Shown: piece after piece, positions 24,316 through 34,329 of the stretch
Numbering within the stretch: the stretch's first letter is position 1
Layout: every line of letters starts with the position of its first letter
Origin: Burkholderiales bacterium
GTDB lineage: Bacteria > Pseudomonadota > Gammaproteobacteria > Burkholderiales > Burkholderiaceae_C
Assembly: GCA_013044035.1 (NCBI GenBank)
Contig: JABEVE010000088.1
Coordinates: 1-34,329 of the forward strand
DNA: 34,329 bases
Direction of reading: 5' to 3'
Notes under the pieces: generated by a model
Databases searched by the model: none
Told to the model about the DNA's origin: nothing
What the model saw: the letters and a program-made list of their open reading frames with translations, nothing else
Made by a program: the position numbers and the translations under genes

Positions 24316-25908
24316 ATGTCCTCTTCACCCCGTCCCAGCCTGGTTCTCGACACCGACGCGGCGCCGCCATCCGCCCCGCGGCTGACCGCCAGCGGTCTGT
24401 TCGCGGAGGACTTGCAGGACGACGCCTACGTCCTGGCCAACTGGGCGCGCATCCGTGGGCGCGTGCGCGACATCGGGATCTATGGCAGCAGCGCTTTTCT
24501 CCTCATGGGGCTGGTGGACTATGCCATTCTCGGCCCCGTTCCCATGCTCGCGCTCATCCTGTTCGGGCGCCTCGCCGTGGTCAGTTACGGCTGGCAGGTC
24601 TCACGCCAAGGCATGCGACCGACCATCACGCTGGAGTTGCTGTCGCGCCTGCGCCGGCAACTGTTCCTGTACGAGCTGCTCACGGTGCCCACCTTCCTGC
24701 TCCAGGTCTGGGTCTTGCCGACCTCCGCGGCCTTCAGCATCATGAGTGCCCTCACGCTGGTGTTCGCGCTCTACGCCTTCGCCCCGCTGCTGTGCCGGTA
24801 TTCCCTCTGGCTCGGTCCGATGCTCACCTTGCCGCTCATGGGCATGGTCGTTGTCGGTTTCCCGCTGGATTGGCGCCTGCTGGCCAGTGCCGCGCTGCTG
24901 CTGGGCTTCGCCAACATCGCCGGCTGGCAGTTGGCCGTGGCGCAGGCGCGCCATCTGCGCCTCGCGTGGCTCGACCGCGAAGCGCTGCGGCAGGAAGTGG
25001 CCGAGCGCAAACTCGTGGAGCAGGCCCTGGCACGCAGCGAAACCCACCTGCGCCGCCTGTTCGAGGCGGCTCCGGTGGCCATGGTGTTGCTGCGCCTGGA
25101 AGACGGCGCCATCCTGCGCCACAACCAGGCCGCGCGCACCTTGCTCGACCCCAAAGGCCTGAGCCGCGCGCCGCTGGTCTCGCTCGACTTCTACGCCGAC
25201 CCGCAGTGCCGCGAACCCTTGCGCGCGCACCTGCGCGCCGGGCAGGCGCTCAGCCAGATCGAGTTGCAACTGCGCAATACCGAAGGGCTGCCACGCGACA
25301 CCCTCGTTTCAGCCCAACCCATCGAGCACGAGGGGCAGGCCTGCGTGCTGATCGGCCTGACCGACGTCTCCGGTCTCAAGCAACTGCAGCGGCAGTTGCA
25401 GCAGCAGGCCGAGCAGGACATGCTCACCAGCCTGCCCAACCGGCGGGGCTTTGTCGCCGTCGCCAACGAACTGCTCGACCGCAGCGACTCGGTGCTGGCG
25501 CTGCTGATGATCGACCTCGACCATTTCAAGCGCATCAACGACAGCCACGGCCACCGCGTCGGCGACGAAGTGCTGGAACAATTCGGCGCCTTGCTGAACG
25601 CCCACATGCGTCAGGGCGACCGGGTGGCGCGTTTTGGCGGTGAAGAATTCGTCGTGCTGCTGGCCGTTGCCAGCGGAGCGGCAGCCGTGGACGCCGCCGA
25701 GCGCATGCGCAGCTATGTCGAGCAGCACCCCTTCGCCACCAGCGTCGGTGTTCTGCGCTTGAGCGTGAGCATCGGCCTGGCGCTGCGCGAGCCCGGCCAG
25801 TCGGTGCGAGGCGATCTGGCCAGCCTGCTGCAAGCCGCCGACGACGCGCTCTACCGTGCCAAGCAAGGTGGGCGAAACCGTGTGGAGACGCAGGCGCTGG
25901 GGACTTGA
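24316..25908 (+). CDS. Membrane diguanylate cyclase, tandem paralogue 2
   Basis: A 530-residue paralogue of the preceding gene. Six-helix membrane module at about 55-205 with 'SLWLGPMLTL' and 'FANIAGWQLAVAQ', linker, PAS-like domain (246-355, 'LRRLFEAAPVAMVLLRLEDG') and GGDEF domain (365-530) with GGEEF (441-445), 'LMIDLDHFKRIND' and I-site RQGD (432-435). Both copies share 'DFYADP' in the PAS region and have intact catalytic residues, so neither is decaying. They may respond to different ligands in the membrane module. A minus-strand terminator for katG lies just beyond the stop. Confidence 0.93.
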   Translation: MSSSPRPSLVLDTDAAPPSAPRLTASGLFAEDLQDDAYVLANWARIRGRVRDIGIYGSSAFLLMGLVDYAILGPVPMLALILFGRLAVVSYGWQVSRQGMRPTITLELLSRLRRQLFLYELLTVPTFLLQVWVLPTSAAFSIMSALTLVFALYAFAPLLCRYSLWLGPMLTLPLMGMVVVGFPLDWRLLASAALLLGFANIAGWQLAVAQARHLRLAWLDREALRQEVAERKLVEQALARSETHLRRLFEAAPVAMVLLRLEDGAILRHNQAARTLLDPKGLSRAPLVSLDFYADPQCREPLRAHLRAGQALSQIELQLRNTEGLPRDTLVSAQPIEHEGQACVLIGLTDVSGLKQLQRQLQQQAEQDMLTSLPNRRGFVAVANELLDRSDSVLALLMIDLDHFKRINDSHGHRVGDEVLEQFGALLNAHMRQGDRVARFGGEEFVVLLAVASGAAAVDAAERMRSYVEQHPFATSVGVLRLSVSIGLALREPGQSVRGDLASLLQAADDALYRAKQGGRNRVETQALGT

Positions 25909-25938
25909 CGGCGGCTCGGCGACCGCATCGACGAGGCC

Positions 25939-25963
25939 AAAAAAAACCGGGATCACTCCCGGT
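25939..25963 (-). terminator. Intrinsic terminator of katG
   Basis: On the minus strand ACCGGGA - GTGA - TCCCGGT forms a 7-bp stem, followed directly by a run of eight T (complement of 25939-25946). It is 83 nt past the katG stop, the best intrinsic terminator in the window. Confidence 0.85.
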
Positions 25964-26045
25964 CAAGTCCAGCCATGCCCGCCGCGTCATCACCCAGCCC
26001 ATGGTGTCGCATGCATCGCAACGGTGCCAGGGTGCGAGGCGCCGC

Positions 26046-28283
<2,238 letters not shown>

Positions 28284-28294
28284 TCAGTGAGGCG

Positions 28295-28357
28295 ACTGTA
28301 GGCCGCAGCCGCCGAAAAGAAAAATTGAAAGTTCCGATCCGATGGATTGAACAAATC
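28295..28357 (-). promoter_or_regulatory. Possible katG promoter with OxyR-like half-site
   Basis: TTTTCT (complement of 28318-28323), 17 bp, TACAGT (28295-28300) on the minus strand. Upstream, 28341-28357 (GATGGATTGAACAAATC) matches the OxyR half-site GATAG-N7-CTATC at outer bases but misses several inner ones. OxyR control of katG is well known in the group; here the site is only suggestive. Confidence 0.3.
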
Positions 28358-28394
28358 TTCATGCACGTCGATGGCGTGTCCGACAATTCGAGCC

Positions 28395-29600
28395 ATGCCC
28401 CTCGAACCCCTTCCCTCTCCGACCCCGGGCGCCGCGCTGCGTCTGGCGGACTTCGATTTCCACCTGCCGCCCGAACTCATCGCTCAGCATCCCGCCACCG
28501 AGCGCACCGCCTCGCGCCTGCTCGACGCGCGCCAACACGCGTTGAGCGACCGCGTCTTCCGCGACCTTCCGCAACTGCTGGAAGCGGGCGATTTGCTGGT
28601 GTTCAACGACACCAAGGTCATCAAGGCCCGGCTGTTCGGTTCCAAGGCCAGCGGCGGGCGGCTGGAGTTGCTGGTCGAGCGTGTGCAGCAGGACGGCATG
28701 GTGCTTGCCCATCTGCGCGCCAGCAGAAAACCCAGGCCGGGCGATGTGCTGGCCATGGACGGCGGCTTCACCGCCGAGCTTTTGGGGCGCTGGCCGGACG
28801 AGGCGGGAGCCCTGTTCCGCCTGCGCTTCTCGAGCGATGCCTTCGCCTTGATGGAGCGCCACGGCCATGTGCCGCTGCCCCCCTATATCCGCCACGCCGA
28901 CGACGCGGACGACGCCCGCCGCTACCAGACCGTGTTCGCGCGCGAGCCGGGCTCCGTGGCCGCGCCCACGGCCGCGCTGCATTTCGACGAGGCGCTGCTG
29001 ACCGCGCTCGAGGCGCGCGGCGTGCGCCGGGCCCACGTCACGCTGCACGTGGGGGCTGGAACCTTTCAGCCCGTCAAAGGCGACGACATCACGGCGCACC
29101 ACATGCACAGCGAGCGCTACGCAGTGCCTGCCGCCACGCTCGAAGCCATGGCCCGCACCCGCGAGTCGGGCGGACGCATCGTGGCTGTGGGCACCACCAC
29201 CGTGCGCACGCTGGAGACGGTGGCCCAGCGCCTGCCAAACTGGCCGGCGCCCGAACCTCGTCTTGGGTTGCGCGCCCAGGGTGACTGGCCCGAACTGCAG
29301 GGCGAAACCGAGATCTTCATCAAGCCTGGCCATCGTTTCCAGATGGTGGACCTGCTGATCACCAATTTCCACCTGCCCCGCTCCACGCTGCTGATGCTGG
29401 TGTCGGCATTCGCCGGAACCGAGCGCATCCGCGCAGCCTACGCGCATGCCGTGGCCGAGGGCTACCGGTTTTTCAGCTATGGCGACGCGATGCTGCTGCG
29501 GCTGCAGCCGTTGCCGCAGCAGCATCCGGCGCCAACCTTGACCCACCAGATCGGGCCCTCGCGCGGTCACGACTGCCCGGGGGTTGCTGCCATCCCGTAA
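28395..29600 (+). CDS. queA: S-adenosylmethionine:tRNA ribosyltransferase-isomerase
   Basis: A 401-residue enzyme that transfers ribose from SAM to 7-aminomethyl-7-deazaguanine in tRNA, making epoxyqueuosine. Family blocks are intact: 'FHLPPELIAQHP', 'LLVFNDTKVIKARLFG', 'HVGAGTFQPVKGDDITAHHMHSE', 'VAVGTTTVRTLET', 'FQMVDLLITNFHLPRSTLLMLVSAFAG' and 'FFSYGDAM'. About 30 residues extend past the usual C-terminus, which ends soon after 'SYGDAM' in other members (E. coli about 356 residues). The ATG at 28395 fits the family start with a 15-residue N-terminal extension. It is divergent from katG; tgt, normally next to it, is about 1.2 kb further on. Confidence 0.96.
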   Translation: MPLEPLPSPTPGAALRLADFDFHLPPELIAQHPATERTASRLLDARQHALSDRVFRDLPQLLEAGDLLVFNDTKVIKARLFGSKASGGRLELLVERVQQDGMVLAHLRASRKPRPGDVLAMDGGFTAELLGRWPDEAGALFRLRFSSDAFALMERHGHVPLPPYIRHADDADDARRYQTVFAREPGSVAAPTAALHFDEALLTALEARGVRRAHVTLHVGAGTFQPVKGDDITAHHMHSERYAVPAATLEAMARTRESGGRIVAVGTTTVRTLETVAQRLPNWPAPEPRLGLRAQGDWPELQGETEIFIKPGHRFQMVDLLITNFHLPRSTLLMLVSAFAGTERIRAAYAHAVAEGYRFFSYGDAMLLRLQPLPQQHPAPTLTHQIGPSRGHDCPGVAAIP

Positions 29601-29718
29601 GTAGGGGTTGTGTGGGATGGAACTGGATTCGTATCTTCAATCAAAATGGTCGCAAACATTGCCAAATCTGGATTGAGGGGGTAAGGCCGCGTCGCATCTC
29701 GTGCGCAAGGGCCACGTC

Positions 29719-30714
29719 ATGATTGCCGAGACTCACCATTCTCTGCCCTGCGAGGGGCAACCCAAGCCGGGACGTCTCATGCAGTTCGTCGGTGAATCGG
29801 TACAGAACATTGCGCTGGCCAGTGGCGCGTCGGTCTGGCTGGCGCATCGGCAAGCCTCCAGGCGCATCGTCATGCTGCACAGCGTGGGAGGACTGAAGCT
29901 GCCTGTGGCCGAGTTCAAACAGGCCATGGTTTGGCTGAAACAACACTTTCGCATCGTGGCCCTGGACGACATGGTGAAGGACATCACGGCGGGGCAGCCA
30001 CCGGCGGTTGAAAACGAATTGGCCATCACGTTTGACGATGGCTTGCGCAACCAGGCGCAACTGGCCTACCCCATTTTGCAGGCTTTGGACATCCCGGCAA
30101 CCATCTTTGTGTGTCCGGGACTGATCGAGCAGAGGCAATGGCAATGGAACCACGAAGCCAGGGCGCGCCTGAGTCGATTGACGCCCGAGCAACGCCTCGC
30201 ATGGACGCGCGCGCGGGGGGGGGCCGCGGGGCAAACCGATCAAATCATCGATGGGCTCAAGCTGTTGCCGCTGCAGCAGCGCCTGGCGCTCGAAGACAGC
30301 CTGCGCCAGGCCACGCCCGACTTTGAACCCACGCGCGAAGAACGCGGCGCCTATGACCCGATGAGCTGGGACGATCTCGCCGCGCTGGACCCCAACCTCG
30401 TCACCATCGGTTCGCACACGATGTCCCATCCGATTCTGTCCACATTGAGCGAAGAACAGATCCAGCATGAGCTGCAGGCCAGCCGGGTCATGCTGGAATC
30501 GCGTCTGGCACGTCCGGTCGATCTGTTTTGCTATCCGAACGGCTCGCATGACCCGCGCGTGCGACGCATCGCCGCGCAGGTCTACCGTGCGGCGGTCAGC
30601 ACCGATGAGGGCCTGGTGCCCAGGCCGGTGGCTGACGCCTACGCCATTCCACGCATCCCCATCGCGGCGAACCTGCCGCTGCTGGCGTGGCGGATGCATC
30701 GCCCCACCGCCTGA
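29719..30714 (+). CDS. Polysaccharide deacetylase (NodB-type) between queA and tgt
   Basis: A 331-residue enzyme of carbohydrate esterase family 4. Core motifs: 'AITFDDG' with Asp106/Asp107 (motif 1) and 'SHTMSHP' with His233 and His237 (motif 2), then 'CYPNGSHD'. It probably de-N-acetylates a surface or LPS/exopolysaccharide sugar; no signal peptide is seen, suggesting a cytoplasmic location. AAGGG precedes the ATG at 29719; GTG 29701 and ATG 29779 are alternatives. A G9 run at 30215-30223 lies in frame at codons 166-169, so slippage would frameshift the gene before motif 2. Its placement between queA and tgt is unusual. Confidence 0.88.
   Translation: MIAETHHSLPCEGQPKPGRLMQFVGESVQNIALASGASVWLAHRQASRRIVMLHSVGGLKLPVAEFKQAMVWLKQHFRIVALDDMVKDITAGQPPAVENELAITFDDGLRNQAQLAYPILQALDIPATIFVCPGLIEQRQWQWNHEARARLSRLTPEQRLAWTRARGGAAGQTDQIIDGLKLLPLQQRLALEDSLRQATPDFEPTREERGAYDPMSWDDLAALDPNLVTIGSHTMSHPILSTLSEEQIQHELQASRVMLESRLARPVDLFCYPNGSHDPRVRRIAAQVYRAAVSTDEGLVPRPVADAYAIPRIPIAANLPLLAWRMHRPTA
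30215..30223 (+). repeat. G9 homopolymer inside the deacetylase gene
   Basis: Nine consecutive G within codons R-G-G-A (166-169). Such tracts are slippage hot spots; as given the frame is open. An insertion or loss of one base would truncate the protein before its His-box. Confidence 0.6.
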
Positions 30715-30725
30715 ACGGCGTCTGT

Positions 30726-30743
30726 CGTGGCGCGAGCGCCACG
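30726..30743 (+). terminator. Hairpin after the deacetylase, no T-run
   Basis: CGTGGCG and CGCCACG form a perfect 7-bp stem with a CGAG loop, 12 nt past the stop. Without a T-run it may not terminate, so read-through to tgt is possible. Confidence 0.35.
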
Positions 30744-30818
30744 CGCTGCGCCGTGTTGCCCTGCGAGCTCGACCGGGCTGATCCAAACCCGATGAGGGCC
30801 TGATGCGGCGCCGTCTGA

Positions 30819-32043
<1,225 letters not shown>

Positions 32044-32044
32044 G

Positions 32045-33379
32045 TCAGGCCACGGCTCGCCGGCCGACCCACGCGACGAAACGCCGTCCGTACAACGGCT
32101 GGCGCCACAGCAGAAAGGCGGTGGCCAGTGCGTTGAGCAGGGCCACGCTCAGCAGCAGCATCGGCACGCTCACGCCGGCCACCAGCAGCGCGGCGCAATA
32201 GCCGGAGCAGACGACCATGTACAGCGCATTGATGATGTTGTTCGCGGCAATCACGCGTGAGCGGTGGGTCACGGGCGTGTGCTGCTGGATGAGGGCGTAT
32301 AGCGGCACGCTGTAAATGCCGGCGCTGGCCGAGAGCAAAAACAAGTCGGCCATCACGCGCCAGTGCGCGGAATCACTCACGAAGGCCGCAACGCCTTGCA
32401 ACGCCACCTCCTGCGGCAGGTTCAGCGTGGCGAAATACATGTCGACGCCGAAGGCGGTCATGCCGATGGCGCCCAGCGGTACCAGGCCGATTTCCACCCG
32501 TCCGCGTGCCAGCCATTCGCACGCCACCGAGCCCAGCGCGATGCCAATCGAAAACACCGCCAGCAGCAGGGAAGCCACCGCCTCGTCCCCGCCCAGCACA
32601 TGGCGGGCGAAGACCGGGAACTGCGTCAGAAAGGCCACGCCGTAGAACCACATCCACGAAATGGCGAGCAGTGCCTGCAGCACCGTGCGGTCGCTCGCGG
32701 CCAGCTTGAGGTTGCGTGCCGTCTCGGTGAAGGGGTTCCAGTTGATGCGCAATTGCGGGTCCACCGGGGTCGTGGCGGGGATGAAGCGGGCGGCGGCCCA
32801 ACCCAGCAGCGCCACCGCGACGCAGGCCAGCCCGGCCAGCAGCGGGCCCTGCGGGAAGGCCATGAGCAGGCCGCCGGCCAGGTTGCCGAGCAGGATGGCG
32901 ACGAAGGTGCCCATCTCGGTCATGCCGTTGCCGCCGGTGAGTTCCGCCGTGCTCAGGTGCTGCGGCAGGTAGGCGTATTTGGCCGGGCCGAAGATGGTGG
33001 AGTGCAGTCCCATGCCGAAGGCGCAGACCAGCAGCGCCGCCACGTTGCCGGCGACGAAGCCCCACAGCGCCAGCAGCATGATGGCAATCTCGAGCGTCTT
33101 GACCTGACGCATCAGCCCGGCCTTGTCGAACTTGTCGGCCAGTTGCCCGCTGGTGGCGGAGAACAGCACGAAGGGCAGGATGTAGAGCGCGGCGATGAGG
33201 TTCACCATCAGTCCGGCCGAGAGCGTGGAGGAGCTCTCGACGCGGTAGGTCACCATCACCGTGAAGGCAAACTTGAACAGGTTGTCGTTGCCGGCGCCGC
33301 CGAACTGGGTCCAGAAGAACGGGGCGAAGCGCCGTTGCCCGAGCAGGGCGAACTGGTTGGGGTGCGGGGTGTCGGGCAT
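32045..33379 (-). CDS. LplT-like MFS permease
   Basis: A 444-residue, about 12-helix inner-membrane protein. It has the LplT-type features 'FTQFGGAGNDNLFKFA'-like N-terminus ('FFWTQFGGAGNDNLFKFAF'), 'QLADKFDK' loop and 'GPAKYAYLPQHL' at about residue 130. LplT proteins flip lysophospholipids inward for Aas acyltransferase; in many bacteria the acyltransferase is fused, but here no acyltransferase domain follows. The substrate is therefore inferred only from family likeness. The start at 33379 is consistent with homology. It converges with tgt and is divergent from trhO across 90 bp. Confidence 0.9.
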   Translation of the reverse strand: MPDTPHPNQFALLGQRRFAPFFWTQFGGAGNDNLFKFAFTVMVTYRVESSSTLSAGLMVNLIAALYILPFVLFSATSGQLADKFDKAGLMRQVKTLEIAIMLLALWGFVAGNVAALLVCAFGMGLHSTIFGPAKYAYLPQHLSTAELTGGNGMTEMGTFVAILLGNLAGGLLMAFPQGPLLAGLACVAVALLGWAAARFIPATTPVDPQLRINWNPFTETARNLKLAASDRTVLQALLAISWMWFYGVAFLTQFPVFARHVLGGDEAVASLLLAVFSIGIALGSVACEWLARGRVEIGLVPLGAIGMTAFGVDMYFATLNLPQEVALQGVAAFVSDSAHWRVMADLFLLSASAGIYSVPLYALIQQHTPVTHRSRVIAANNIINALYMVVCSGYCAALLVAGVSVPMLLLSVALLNALATAFLLWRQPLYGRRFVAWVGRRAVA

Positions 33380-33469
33380 GGGTGGCGCTGGCGTGAGGTC
33401 AGTCGCAGGTCGGACGCACGCTCATCATGGCATAAAGCGCGAACGGGCCCCAGACCGTAGACTTTCGCC

Positions 33470-34329
33470 ATGACATCTGCAACCTTCCCCGCGGCCGGCG
33501 ACGCGTGCGGTGCGGCAGCGCCCCGCACGGACACTGCGCCGGGTGGCGGCGTCGTCAACGTCGCCGCCTACAAATTCGTCAGCCTCGATGACTTGCCCGG
33601 CCTGCGCGCGCAGCTGCTGGCGCGGTGCCAGGCGCTTGGCGTCAAAGGCACCATCCTGCTCGCGCCCGAGGGCATCAACCTGTTCCTGGCGGGCACGCCA
33701 CAGGCCATCGCCGCGGTCCTCGCCACGCTGCGTTTGGACGCGCGCCTGGCCGATCTGCAGGTCAAGACATCGTTCTCGGCGGCGGCGCCGTTTCGGCGCA
33801 TGAAGGTCAAGCTCAAGCGCGAGATCATCACCCTGAACCGGCCGCAGCTTCGCCCCGAGGCCGAGCGCGCTCCCGCCGTGACGCCCAATGTGCTCAAGCG
33901 CTGGCTCGACGCCGGATGTGACGATGACGGCCGCCCGGTGATGATGCTGGATACGCGCAATGCCTTCGAGCGCGAACTGGGCGGCTTCGACGGTTCGGTC
34001 GATTTCGGCATCGCCCGCTTCAGCGACTTCGCCCCGGCGGTGGAGACCCAGTCGACGCGTTTGACCGGGCAGACCGTAGTGACTTACTGCACCGGCGGCA
34101 TCCGTTGCGAGAAGGCCGCCCTGCTGATGCGTGGCGCCGGCATCGAACATGTCTACCAGCTCGACGGCGGCATCCTCGCGTACTTCGAGCAAGTGGGCGG
34201 CGCGCATTACAGTGGCGACTGCTTCGTGTTCGACGCGCGCACGGCGCTCGACCCCGCGCTGGCGCCATGCGGCGAGGCGGCGCCGCAAGCCGTTCCTGCA
34301 CCGCAAGCCCCGGCGCGGCACTCCGGCAC
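33470..34329 (+). CDS. trhO: tRNA uridine-34 hydroxylase (TrhO/YceA), 5' part
   Basis: 286 residues are seen and the frame remains open at the window edge, so the C-terminus is missing (E. coli TrhO is about 350). An N-terminal ferredoxin-like domain ('VAAYKFVSLDDLPGLRAQL', 'GVKGTILLAPEGINLFLAGT') precedes a rhodanese domain with catalytic Cys207 in 'TYCTGGIRCEKA', then 'YQLDGGILAYFE'. TrhO introduces 5-hydroxyuridine at tRNA position 34 using oxygen. The N-terminal 25 residues (Ala/Pro-rich) are extra to the family. The ATG at 33470 is chosen as the first in-frame start. It shares the wobble-base theme with queA and tgt nearby. Confidence 0.93.
   Translation, partial: MTSATFPAAGDACGAAAPRTDTAPGGGVVNVAAYKFVSLDDLPGLRAQLLARCQALGVKGTILLAPEGINLFLAGTPQAIAAVLATLRLDARLADLQVKTSFSAAAPFRRMKVKLKREIITLNRPQLRPEAERAPAVTPNVLKRWLDAGCDDDGRPVMMLDTRNAFERELGGFDGSVDFGIARFSDFAPAVETQSTRLTGQTVVTYCTGGIRCEKAALLMRGAGIEHVYQLDGGILAYFEQVGGAHYSGDCFVFDARTALDPALAPCGEAAPQAVPAPQAPARHSG

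Overview
This is a GC-rich chromosomal window with dense, short-gapped genes. The family content (a BPSS1780-type membrane protein, paired pirins, AzlCD, an LplT-type permease, queA/tgt and many GGDEF proteins) points to a betaproteobacterium of the order Burkholderiales. No rRNA, tRNA, CRISPR array or intact insertion sequence is visible. The genus cannot be fixed from the sequence alone.

Layout. Positions 95-4656 are a minus-strand run: pirin, MFS permease, BPSS1780-type membrane protein, apt, and an exported LEA-2 protein. A second pirin is divergent (4872-5807), and the shared gap holds a perfect 17-bp palindrome. A repeat-like, hairpin-rich stretch follows (5808-6105). Then come minus-strand genes: a YegP-type protein, a PA0069-family radical SAM protein behind a LexA-type box, azlD, azlC and an AraC regulator. 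Positions 10151-11562 are an SDR and a PaiB-type flavin protein on the plus strand. They converge on a NarL-type two-component pair (11555-13325).

Positions 13750-19906 encode only exported proteins: an unknown one, a parallel beta-helix lipoprotein, a di-haem MauG/CCP-type peroxidase and a phosphoesterase lipoprotein with a Pho-box-like site at promoter distance. Positions 20187-25908 are a signalling block with three diguanylate cyclases. Two of these are tandem paralogues with the same N-terminal membrane module. Between the first and second cyclases lies a COG4705-type membrane protein with a four-fold GxxxxD repeat.

Positions 26046-34329 hold katG, with a clear intrinsic terminator, and then divergent queA. 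Next are a polysaccharide deacetylase carrying a G9 tract and lying between queA and tgt, tgt itself, an LplT-like permease, and the 5' part of trhO, which runs off the window. queA, tgt and trhO all act on tRNA position 34.

Most promising leads: the LexA-box radical SAM gene, the Pho-box phosphoesterase, the tandem cyclases with a shared uncharacterised sensor, the four-repeat membrane protein with one Asp per repeat, and the G9-bearing deacetylase in the queuosine locus.
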